Shown in pieces: positions 1 through 8,326 of a stretch of DNA of 64,000 nucleotides. Under the pieces are notes generated by a model. The model worked only from the letters and a program-made list of their open reading frames with translations, had not been told where the DNA came from and searched no databases. This DNA comes from JAZGGS01 sp963764825 (lineage in GTDB: Bacteria; Bacteroidota; Ignavibacteria; Ignavibacteriales; Ignavibacteriaceae), in the NCBI GenBank assembly GCA_963764825.1, contig CAVXUA010000005.1, positions 1 through 64,000 of the forward strand, in the 5' to 3' direction. Position 1 is the stretch's first letter. Each line of letters starts with the position of its first letter. A program made the position numbers and the translations under genes.

Positions 1-2006
1 GCCCGATCAGAATAAATATTGAATATGACATTTGCTAAATTTTCCGCATTACCGGCATCAAAATAAAAAATTGATTCTTCATCAAAATAGTCATTAATAC
101 CCTGTGTTCTGGGCACTACCACAGGTTTTTTCATATGTAAGTACTCAAAAATTCTTGTTGGAAAGTTGATCTGTGTAAAAGGACCAAGCCTATTAGGAAT
201 TATTCCAATATCACATTCGGGAATAATCTCAGCAATTTCATCAAGTGAAATAAGACCAAAATATTTTATCGTATCATTTAATTTGAGTTCGTCAATTATC
301 TTAAGAAGTACCGGCACATATTCACCATCACCATAAATTACTAATTCTATTTCGGGTATTTTGTCTTTTAATAATTTTATTGCGTTCACAAGATCCTCTA
401 ATCCATATCTTTCAACAATTAATCCATGATACATTAAAACTAATTTATTCTCATCTGATTTAATCTTTGACTTATATACCACCTTATTAAAAACTGATTC
501 TTGCGGAGAGTTCATTACAGTATTTATTTTCTCCAGAGGACACCCCCTCTGAACAAACCTGTCTACAAAGGACTTGTTAGTTGTGACTACAGAATGAGCA
601 AATTTTATGCTCATTTTTTCCTGCCATTTAAGCAGTTTTGTCAATCTGCTTTCATCACCTTCTGAAAATTTTGTCATAAGCATTTCTGGTGTGGGATCGT
701 GCAAATCCAGGATTACTTTTGAACCAAACATTTTTGGAATAATACTTAGAAAAACTAAAAAATCAGGCATATTATGTATATGTATAACATCGTATCTATT
801 CTTTAGAAATAGCTGGTTAAGCTTAAAGAATGAACGGATAAAGAAATTAGTATAAAGAGTAATATATTTCCTTTTAGTTGATCGGTATTTAGACATATTC
901 ACTCTATAAACATTAACTCCATAAACATTTTCTTGTTTGGGTTGGTCAGGTAGCCTTAAACAAATCATATCCACTTTATACCCAGCATTTATTAAGGCTT
1001 CTGCTTCTCTCCTTGGTCTCACGTCGTGGGGAGAATAAGAATATACTACCATTAGTACTTTTCCCTTTTGTAGTACTTTTCCCTTTTGCACTGTCAAATC
1101 ATTGTAATAGTTCTTTCTAAAATATGTTGCAATATCCCTGGGCAATGCATTCCAATATTTTCCTTCATAAGTCTTCTTTATAAATTCTAAAAAGTCAGAA
1201 TAGTAACTTACCGGATACTCTTCCAATTCTGTTTTGTTTTCAAAATTAAGATAATCCGGGTGCACATTTATCAGTGCCATCCCACCGTTTGCAGCAATCC
1301 AATTTAAATTATCAATCCAAATTTTATTAGAGGTTTTTTTTAAAAGAATAAATAATGTAAAATCCTGATCCAATGTATAGGGCATTTCTACGTAACCGGA
1401 TTTACCATCTTTTCGTTCAACCAGAAATGGAAAAATAGTACCGACACCATCCGGTTGAGGCTCAAAAGGATCTGTGTCAAACGTAGATAAATCGTATTCA
1501 ATATTTAGTTCTGCAATCCAATCAAGTTTATGATGTACTGCAGGGGCTCTGAATCCGACAGAATTCCATTCTTTTAAGTATTGATTTATTTTTATTGCTC
1601 TTTCAGAAAAAATTTTTCTACTCCGGAATAATTTTCCATCGTGCTTTAGTCCATGAACACCAACTTCAAATCCTTCATTAACAATAAAGTCCCGCAACTC
1701 CTTATCAACTTTGTATCTTTCAGGTACGAGATTAAATGATGATTTAAATCCGAGTTTTTTCTCTATCTCTAAAAGTTGTTTGCACTTGTCATGACCTTTT
1801 CTCCATTCTACATCATGAGTAAGCACGATAGCAAAATCTTTCCCGTCAGGCCACCCAATCCAATTTTCAGGTTTCTTTTCACTTCCAGGGAGAATTGGCC
1901 AGACATTCTTATACTTCTTTAACAGTTTTTTTCCCTGCAATCTTCTTAGAAAAAGTTGCAGCCTTCTTGGAATGAACGGTTTTAATGTGTAATACAATCT
2001 GGTCAT
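1..2006 (-). CDS. Polysaccharide deacetylase fused in frame to GT4 glycosyltransferase (3' end off window)
   Basis: One open frame runs from ATG at 2006 through the left edge, about 668 codons without a stop. Residues 1-300 are a NodB-type polysaccharide deacetylase: THDVE (63-67) replaces the usual TFDDG, GVHGLKHD (116-123) carries the metal histidines, RAPA is at 153-156 and NVHPDY at 247-252. From residue 319 the frame reads as a GT-B family 4 glycosyltransferase, starting MVVYSYSPHDVRPRREAEAL and ending near the nucleotide-sugar motif FPTRIFEYLHMKKPVV. The linker holds two perfect tandem copies of an 18-base unit (1053-1088), translated QKGKVL twice. The Met at 1052 has an AAGGG-like ribosome site about ten bases upstream, so the transferase might also start alone. 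It is the last visible gene of the minus polysaccharide arm; likely roles are sugar-backbone deacetylation and glycosyl addition at the cytoplasmic face. Family calls are firm; the fusion is what the sequence shows but could hide a lost stop. Confidence 0.85.
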   Translation of the reverse strand, partial: MTRLYYTLKPFIPRRLQLFLRRLQGKKLLKKYKNVWPILPGSEKKPENWIGWPDGKDFAIVLTHDVEWRKGHDKCKQLLEIEKKLGFKSSFNLVPERYKVDKELRDFIVNEGFEVGVHGLKHDGKLFRSRKIFSERAIKINQYLKEWNSVGFRAPAVHHKLDWIAELNIEYDLSTFDTDPFEPQPDGVGTIFPFLVERKDGKSGYVEMPYTLDQDFTLFILLKKTSNKIWIDNLNWIAANGGMALINVHPDYLNFENKTELEEYPVSYYSDFLEFIKKTYEGKYWNALPRDIATYFRKNYYNDLTVQKGKVLQKGKVLMVVYSYSPHDVRPRREAEALINAGYKVDMICLRLPDQPKQENVYGVNVYRVNMSKYRSTKRKYITLYTNFFIRSFFKLNQLFLKNRYDVIHIHNMPDFLVFLSIIPKMFGSKVILDLHDPTPEMLMTKFSEGDESRLTKLLKWQEKMSIKFAHSVVTTNKSFVDRFVQRGCPLEKINTVMNSPQESVFNKVVYKSKIKSDENKLVLMYHGLIVERYGLEDLVNAIKLLKDKIPEIELVIYGDGEYVPVLLKIIDELKLNDTIKYFGLISLDEIAEIIPECDIGIIPNRLGPFTQINFPTRIFEYLHMKKPVVVPRTQGINDYFDEESIFYFDAGNAENLANVIFNIYSDR
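1053..1088. repeat. Perfect 18-bp tandem duplication in a protein linker
   Basis: Bases 1053-1070 are repeated exactly at 1071-1088. On the minus strand the unit encodes QKGKVL twice, directly in front of the glycosyltransferase domain. The length is a multiple of three, so the frame is kept. Confidence 0.95.
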
Positions 2007-2021
2007 AATTATTTCTAGGGG

Positions 2022-2447
2022 TTATCCATTATAAATTATTTTTCTGGCTTTTTTATCAGTATCAATTAACTCAATATTTAACGCTTGATTTCCTAATAAA
2101 AAAGCAATCTGGTTATTTTCAAAAGCTTCACCGGGCTGAGGATTTGTTATAACACGCAAACCTAAACTTTTAAGTCGTGTTATTTCTTCATCAATATCTT
2201 TACATCGGAATCCCAAATGGTGTAATCCACCCCCCTTCCTTGCAGCTTTATAAACTGGTGATGTTTCATCAGTTGGTTCAATCAATTTAATGAGAAGAGA
2301 ATTTTCTTTTGCTAAAAAAACTACTTTAACTTTCTGACGAGTATTAATCACAATTTCAGTCATTTGTTTATAACCAAATACTTTTCTCCAATATTCTATT
2401 CCATCCTCAATTGATTTTACAACTATCCCTAAATGATCAATAATCAT
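2022..2447 (-). CDS. VOC/glyoxalase-fold protein, methylmalonyl-CoA epimerase-like
   Basis: A 141-residue protein with two beta-alpha-beta-beta-beta vicinal oxygen chelate modules. Candidate metal ligands are His in DHLGIVV at the N-terminus, His in GGGLHHLGFR, and Glu in LNIELIDTD near the C-terminus, the pattern seen in methylmalonyl-CoA epimerase and relatives. ATG at 2447 is preferred over the longer in-frame start at 2486 because it has an AGGT ribosome site upstream and because family members begin at the DHLG strand. It lies 15 bases upstream of the deacetylase-GT gene and downstream of the NAD-synthetase-like gene, inside the acyl/amide part of the polysaccharide locus. The substrate is unknown. 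An epimerase acting on a CoA- or ACP-bound acid would fit the neighbouring ligase and carrier protein, but that is inference. Confidence 0.75.
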   Translation of the reverse strand: MIIDHLGIVVKSIEDGIEYWRKVFGYKQMTEIVINTRQKVKVVFLAKENSLLIKLIEPTDETSPVYKAARKGGGLHHLGFRCKDIDEEITRLKSLGLRVITNPQPGEAFENNQIAFLLGNQALNIELIDTDKKARKIIYNG

Positions 2448-2553
2448 AATATCTACCTGAATATTATGTTCAAAATACAAATTCACAGAATACTTCTTCC
2501 TTTTGACGTATTATTTAAGTAATTACTAATTGTCAAGCTTGATAATGGTAAAA

Positions 2554-3514
2554 TTAAAGTGGTTCCATCCTAAGATATTCAGTTGTTCTTATTTTCCGCT
2601 GAGTATCATGTATAATAGATTCTACATTTTCCTCAGTTAGTTCCAAAGCTTCCGCAATTTGCTTTGATGGGACACCCTGTTCCCATCCAAACCAGACTCT
2701 GTCTAGTATATCAAACGGTACTCTAAAGAAAAATTCTTCCTGGGTTTGTTCTGCGCTGTATGTATCTGTTGTAGGAGTTCTTTTACGAATTTCTTCCGGA
2801 ACTTCCAGATATTCGGCAAGTCTGAAATACCTGTGTTTTAAATAAATGTGCAATTGGTTTTACATCAGCTCCACCATCACCATATTTAACAAAAAATCCC
2901 TGTTCATGTTCATTCTTATTTCCTGTACCTATCACAGCATAATTTTTGGCTTCTGCATGATAATATAACATGCACATCCTGCTTCTTTGTTTAAAATTAG
3001 AAGCAGCTACAATCTGCAGATACTCTTTAAGTGGTAGTCTTTCTGATTTTATTTCACCATCAGGAGCTATTACATGTCAATTGAAAAACATTTAATGTTT
3101 CTTTTTCCATACAGATTTGTTGGTAGAGTAATTTTTGCTTTGTAATGTAGAATCAAATTCAGGGAAAACATTTTTAATTGCTTCATCTCTTCTATTGTAA
3201 CAGCCAAAACCGGCTAAAGTGTGCTGTCATATTTTCAACTACATATTTTGTATTAAATTTTTCAGATAAGTTTTTGGCCAGTTCAAGACTATCAGGATTT
3301 GAATCACTTTCAGGCATCATCACACCTAAAACACGTTCCGGTCCAAAGGTTTTGGCACATAAAGCTAAAACAACGGAAGAGTCAATCCCCCGCTAATTCC
3401 TACAATTGCTCCTCTTTTCTTAAGTTTCTTAGCCACATTTTCTTTAAGTCTTGAAATAATTTTTTCAACTTCTTTAGCTGGATCAATGTTGATTGAATCT
3501 TTTGTGAAATTCAT
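2554..3514 (-). CDS. NAD+ synthetase (NadE)-like amidating ligase, broken by several frame changes
   Basis: The reconstructed protein starts at ATG 3514 (MNFTKDSINIDPAKEVEKII) and runs through an ISGG-DSS P-loop of the PP-loop ATP pyrophosphatase fold, then GVMMPESDSNPDSLELAKNL, LPTNLYGKRNI, GTGNKNEHEQGFFVKYGDGG and KPIAHLFKTQVF, ending with a helical tail at 2554. This is the NH3-dependent NadE layout without a glutaminase domain. Frame changes are seen near 3395 (a G run inside the P-loop), 3215, 3150, 3080 and 2835, so no single frame covers the protein. The domain order is intact, which favours sequence indels over decay. The location inside a polysaccharide locus beside an asparagine-synthase gene suggests a dedicated amide-forming step rather than the housekeeping NAD synthetase, but NAD synthesis cannot be excluded. 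Confidence 0.75.
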
Positions 3515-3531
3515 AATTATAACCTTACATT

Positions 3532-5056
3532 TTAATTGCTGTTTGTTATAGTATATTTATTTAATTTTTTATTGAAGACTGGGAACGAAACACTTGCCAT
3601 CTTTTTGCCTGATTGATTTACATCCAATCTTTTTTTGAATTCAATGATTTGGGGGACTTTGTACAAGCAAGTTTATTTCTGCAAGTTGATAATATTATTT
3701 CTCTTTCCTTTTCCTGATCCGTATTATCAGTTAAAACTATTGTTGCTTTGATTGCTTCAGCTAATATTTCATCATAAACTCCTTCAATCGTACAATCAAC
3801 AACTTCGGGTATGGACACAATAACTTCTTCAATTTCCTTCGGGCTAATTCTCTTACCTCCTACTTTTATTATCTCTTTTTTTCTTGCAACTAAATATATA
3901 TACCCGTCTTCATCTTTCTTTGCCATATCTCCGGTATATAACCAGCCATTTTTAAGTGGTTAGCTTATTACTTTCAGGATCATTAAGATATCCCAACATA
4001 ATATTATCACCCTTTGCAACTATTTCACCAACCTCACCAGCTTTAACAGGTTGATCATTTTTATTGAATACTTCCAAAGTAACATTAGGAATACCTTTAC
4101 CGATAGACCCAAGCTTTGTTTAATACAAATTCCGGCGGTAAATATGATAAACGTGCAGTGGCTTCTGTTTGTCCGTACATAACAAAAAATTTCTTCTGAG
4201 GAAATGCTTCAATAAGTTCTTTGATAAAAACATTATGAAGTTTGCCACCTGCCTGTGTAAAATATCTGAGATTCAGGGAATTCTGTTTTTGTAAATGATT
4301 TCGATTTCCTTAAAAAAATCTGGAAATGACTTGGAACACCTGCAAACCCAGTACATTTATACTTATCTAAATCGTTGAGGACAGATCCTAAAAAAATAAA
4401 GTTATTATTTAATACCACAGAGCCACCAACTTTAAGGTGTGTATGAAGTAATGATAAACCATAACAATAATAAAAGGGTAATACAATTTCAATAATATCA
4501 TCTGAAGTTAGTTTAAGATATTCATCTATTGAATCTGTATTAGAAATTAAATTTTTATGGCTTAACATTACTCCTTTGGGTAATCCTGTTGACCCTGATG
4601 TAAAAAGAATTTGTGCTAACCGGTTTTCATCAAACTTTTCGGTAATGAATTCATCTATTTGAGCAGGTGAGTTTAGTATATCATCTAAGATCAGTTTCAT
4701 TAATTATTGTAGCATTTGATAATGAATATTTTTCGCTTATTCTTTGTGGAATAAAAAAATGTTTACATCCAGTGGTTTTAATAATAAAATCAAGATTTTC
4801 CTGCTCAATTACAGGATTTAAAGGAACACACACATTTCCCGATTTCATAATTCCAAGGTAAGCGATAAGGAAAAAAACTGAGTTTTGACTAATCAATATT
4901 ATGTTGTTATTCTCACCTATTTCTCTATTCAGATATTGAGCAAGTTTCAATCCTTTTTCATAGAGTTGAGTTATAAGAAATTTGCTCCACTGGACCTAAG
5001 ACAAAATCCTTTTTCAAATCTTTTGAATAGCTAAAGAAATAATCAAATATATTCAT
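3532..5056 (-). CDS. AMP-forming acyl-CoA/acyl-ACP ligase, frameshifted
   Basis: Pieces in successive frames rebuild one ANL-superfamily adenylate-forming enzyme of about 500 residues, from ATG 5056 (MNIFDYFFSYSKDLKK) to TAA 3532. The ATP motif FTSGSTGLPKGVMLSHKN lies near 4600. The C-terminal domain shows WLYTGDMAKKDEDGYIYL and KVGGKRISPKEIEE, with the catalytic Lys expected in the last part, after the frame change near 3660. Other frame changes fall near 5000, 4690, 4240, 4120 and 3960. The enzyme would activate a carboxylic acid as an acyl-AMP and pass it to CoA or to the phosphopantetheine of the acyl carrier protein encoded just upstream (7079-7333). It sits between the amidotransferase and NadE-like genes. 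Similar ligases occur in exosortase-A-associated polysaccharide loci. Family is confident; the acid is unknown. Confidence 0.82.
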
Positions 5057-5177
5057 ATACAATGATGATAGATTTAAATAACATTTGTTATATTCTTATT
5101 AACATGATCGGTAATCAAATAACAGATCGAACGTATCAGATTCATTATATTTGTACTGAAAGTTTTCTATAAATGTT

Positions 5178-7076
5178 CTATATAATTATTTGTGTTGAAA
5201 TAATACCGACCAAAGCCATGTCATCAACTTCGCTTGCACTGCTGGATTTTTCTAGTTTGTTAATTAATCTAACAACCTTAACTGCATCAAACAATCCGGA
5301 ATTTCCTAAGTGATTCTTCAGAGCAATATTCCTTAACCAAGTTAAGATTATTATTTAAAATAGCTTTATTTATTGGAGCCCTGTAAGGATTCTTCCACCT
5401 GTTTACGATGCGCTGAGGAAGCCTGTTTTTAAATATTTGTTTTAGCAAATACTTTTCATTCAATCCATTTATTTTAAGTTCCGAATTAACTTTTCCCATA
5501 AGTTCAATAACTCTATAATCAAGATAAGGCAACCTCATTTCCACTGAATGTGCCATAGCAACCCTATCACCTTGAGAGGAAAGCAGATAATTACTTAGGA
5601 ATATCATTGTTTCCAGAAATTGAGCTTTGGTAACAATATCCCACTTAGAGTAATCCGCAGGTAATAACTTTAATAATTCAGCAAAGCCATTATAATTTTT
5701 ATTTGAATCTTTTATTTGCTCTGAGAAAAAAGTTTTTATTTTGCTTGTATTTTTCCACCTGATGTTGTGAGAAAAGAATGGATCATCAGGATTATCAATG
5801 CCAGATTTAAAAAATGCTATCAGTGTTTGGTTTAATCGATTATCTTTAAATATATATGGATACAATCTCGCAAGTAGTAGTGGTCTAAGTTTAGAATCAG
5901 GATCCTTAGCCCAAAAGTTTCTTATTTTTGCTTCTTTAAAAATGTTATAACCCCCAAAGATTTCATCCGCACCTTCTCCGGTTAATACAACTTTATACCC
6001 ACTTTGATTAACAAGATTTGATAAAAGATATAAAGGAATTGGACCTGTTCTTAATAATGGTTTTTCAGTATGCCATAATACATCTTCTAAATTAGAGCCA
6101 ATATCATTGTTACTTGCTATAATTTCCGAGTGATTAACGTCAAGATAATCAACCATTTCATTTTGAAAACTGCCTTCATCATAATCCTTATTTTCAAATC
6201 TTATTCCAAATGATCTGAGTTCATTATTAAAATTCTTTTTAACAGTTTCAGTTATACCGGAAGAGTCTAAACCACCACTGAGATAAGAGCCAACAGGTAC
6301 ATCAGCCCGTAACCGGATTTTAACTGCGTCCATTAATGTTTCAGAAATCTCGCTAACCAAATCATCAGTCTTTCTATTGACAATTTCTTTGTTTTCAAAG
6401 AAGTGCATATTCCAGTATTTATCAATAGTTATTCCTTGCTGCGAGATTAACATATAATGTGCTGGGGGTAGTTCGTTAATATCATTAAAAACGGATTTTC
6501 CCGGAAGAGTGGTCCAGAAAGTAAAAATTTGATCGAGAGATTCCTGATCTAATGAGCGATGAACTTCCTTGTTAGCAAAAATAGCTTTAATTTCAGATGC
6601 AAAGTATAATCGTTCGTTCTGAATCGTATAAAACAGCGGTCTGATCCCAACCCTATCTCTAGCAAGAAATAATGTTTTATTATTCGAGTTCCATATTGCA
6701 AAGGCAAATTGTCCGTTTAGTTCATTTAAACAATTAATTCCTTTTTCTTCGTATAAATGCAATATAACTTCAGTATCGCTGGTTGTGTAGAATTTATGCC
6801 CAAGCTTAATTAATTCTTGCTCTAAGTTCAGGATAGTTAAAAACTTCGCCATTATAAATTATCCAGAGAGATTTGTCTTCATTATGGATTGGTTGAGTAC
6901 CATCCTTAAGATCTATAATACTTAGACGTGCATGAGCCAAACCTACATGATCATCAAGATAAGCACCGTTTTCATCCGGTCCGCGGTGTTGCTGAATAGA
7001 GATCATTCGTTTGAGCGCTATCGGGAGTGATTGGTTGTTGCTGCTTTAAATTTATAATGCCTGCAATTCCACACAT
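5178..7076 (-). CDS. Asparagine synthase-type amidotransferase of a polysaccharide locus, frameshifted
   Basis: ATG at 7076 gives MCGIAGIINL, so Cys2 is the N-terminal nucleophile of a class II glutamine amidotransferase. GPDENG and YNGEVFNY follow, then a synthetase domain with the PP-loop SGGLDSSG and TGEGADEIFGGY. The rebuilt protein is about 630 residues, normal for AsnB. Frame changes occur near 7015, 6835 and 5310; the last moves the end from 5287 to TAG at 5178. Enzymes of this type in exopolysaccharide clusters are thought to amidate a carboxylate, for example on a sugar acid or acyl chain, rather than to make free asparagine. The start lies two bases after the ACP stop, so the two genes are almost certainly co-translated. 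Confidence 0.88.
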
Positions 7077-7078
7077 GC

Positions 7079-7333
7079 TTAGGCAACCTTTTGACTAAGT
7101 TTTTTGCTGAAGAAATGCTCTATATTTTTTAAGCTTGAGAGATTTTCTGGAATTAGTTCTTCATCATCAACTGATATTTCAAATGTTTCTTCTATATAAC
7201 TTACTAATTCTATTACGCCAGTAGAATCTATTATTCCTTTCTCAAAAAAATCGGTCTCTAATTCTATCTGTTCTTCATCTCCAAATAGAAAATTCTCTAT
7301 TATAAATTCTTTTACAGCATTAACTGGGTCCAT
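7079..7333 (-). CDS. Acyl carrier protein
   Basis: An 84-residue acidic four-helix protein. Ser37 in FEKGIIDSTGVIEL is the expected 4'-phosphopantetheine attachment site, with the usual preceding Asp and hydrophobic helix II after it. The start ATG at 7333 has an AGGA ribosome site about ten bases upstream. It is too divergent from fatty-acid AcpP (no DSLD signature) to be the housekeeping carrier. Position between an LbH acyltransferase and the amidotransferase/ligase pair suggests that it carries an acyl or aminoacyl group destined for the polysaccharide. Confidence 0.88.
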   Translation of the reverse strand: MDPVNAVKEFIIENFLFGDEEQIELETDFFEKGIIDSTGVIELVSYIEETFEISVDDEELIPENLSSLKNIEHFFSKKLSQKVA

Positions 7334-7374
7334 ATTTTCTTCTTCCTATTGTTAGTGTATAAAATACTTGGTAC

Positions 7375-7887
7375 TTATAGTATTAATATCTTTACTTTTG
7401 GGAGGGGATTTTTCTTCCTTCTAATTGGTTGTATTCCCTTAACAAACTCTTCGTATGTGTGTCCAGGTGTTAGGGGGACTGTAACCTTTGCAAGAGGTCC
7501 TGCATTTGGTAAACCCCATAAAGTGTTCGGCGGCACATTCCGCGATACAACTGTTCCCCCTTTAATAACTGCACCATCACCAATTGTTACATCCGGCAGG
7601 ATCAAACAATGGGGTCCAATAAATACATTCTTTCCTACTATTACTTTCCCGGTATGATTTTTCTGCTTAGGTCCAAAATACATATGAGTATATATTGTTG
7701 TCCTGTAGTTAATTGCTGAATTATCACCAATTATTATATTTTCCGGATGTAATTCATCAATATAAACAGATTTAGCTATCCATACGTTTTTACCGATTTT
7801 AACACCTCTAATACGATGCAATGCTGGTCTTAAACTATAACCAAGTGGTAAGAAAAATGCTAATGTATTTAAGATTCTGCTAAACAT
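7375..7887 (-). CDS. Left-handed beta-helix (hexapeptide) acyltransferase
   Basis: A 170-residue protein with a membrane-proximal hydrophobic N-terminus followed by imperfect hexapeptide repeats such as IGKNVW, IGDNSA, VGKNVFIG and IGDGAVIKGG, and ending in a basic tail (IQPIRRKKNPLPK). This is the maltose/colanic-acid O-acetyltransferase type that transfers acetyl from acetyl-CoA to a sugar hydroxyl. It lies about 40 bases upstream of the ACP gene in the same orientation, so it could alternatively take its acyl donor from ACP. Substrate not predictable from sequence. No frame break is seen. Confidence 0.82.
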   Translation of the reverse strand: MFSRILNTLAFFLPLGYSLRPALHRIRGVKIGKNVWIAKSVYIDELHPENIIIGDNSAINYRTTIYTHMYFGPKQKNHTGKVIVGKNVFIGPHCLILPDVTIGDGAVIKGGTVVSRNVPPNTLWGLPNAGPLAKVTVPLTPGHTYEEFVKGIQPIRRKKNPLPKVKILIL

Positions 7888-8326
7888 AATTTTAATCCAT
7901 TTTTTAATACTTTGGGTTCATTAATTACAGCGCTTTTTTGTAATAAGAATTGCTTAAGTTATAAAAATACTTAATTATTAATATTACACTTGATAATCTT
8001 ATATTAAGATAGTTTCACATTATTCAATAATTATTATGGAAAAATTTCGCTAAAACTATGCCAATTTTTTTATTGGAATTACAAGAAAAAAAGGGGGGTT
8101 ACAGTTTCTCAAAGTGAGATTAAATTTTGCCAGTGACAATTATAGAATCACAATACTCACACAAATAAATAAAAAAGGAAATCCGAAATTCTGGACCACC
8201 CGATATACTTTTCAAATTAAAAATCTGATAAATATATTATGATCTTGCTTGTTTCACCCTAAAAGATTAACAGAGGTTTCTGCTATCTTTACTCTTTTAT
8301 TACCTGAACTCCTTTTTTTATCGCCA
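7888..8326. other. Intergenic stretch between autokinase stop and acyltransferase start
   Basis: About 440 bases without a supportable gene. It is AT-rich, with scattered stops in all frames, an A/G homopolymer patch near 8088-8100 and no clear hairpin followed by a T run. It should hold the promoter or leader for the acyltransferase-ACP-amidotransferase genes; I could not pick out boxes with confidence. Confidence 0.5.

Noticed and set aside
607..855. 82-codon plus-strand open frame
   Set aside because: It is antisense to the glycosyltransferase domain, which continues without a stop on the minus strand; no ribosome site.
2554..5056. Calling the NadE-like and ligase genes true pseudogenes
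   Set aside because: Motifs and order are intact across frames and the same type of break hits housekeeping mnmA, so sequence indels are more likely.
7349..7657. 102-codon plus-strand open frame
   Set aside because: Antisense shadow of the hexapeptide acyltransferase; its Gly/Thr/Pro pattern mirrors the hexapeptide repeats.
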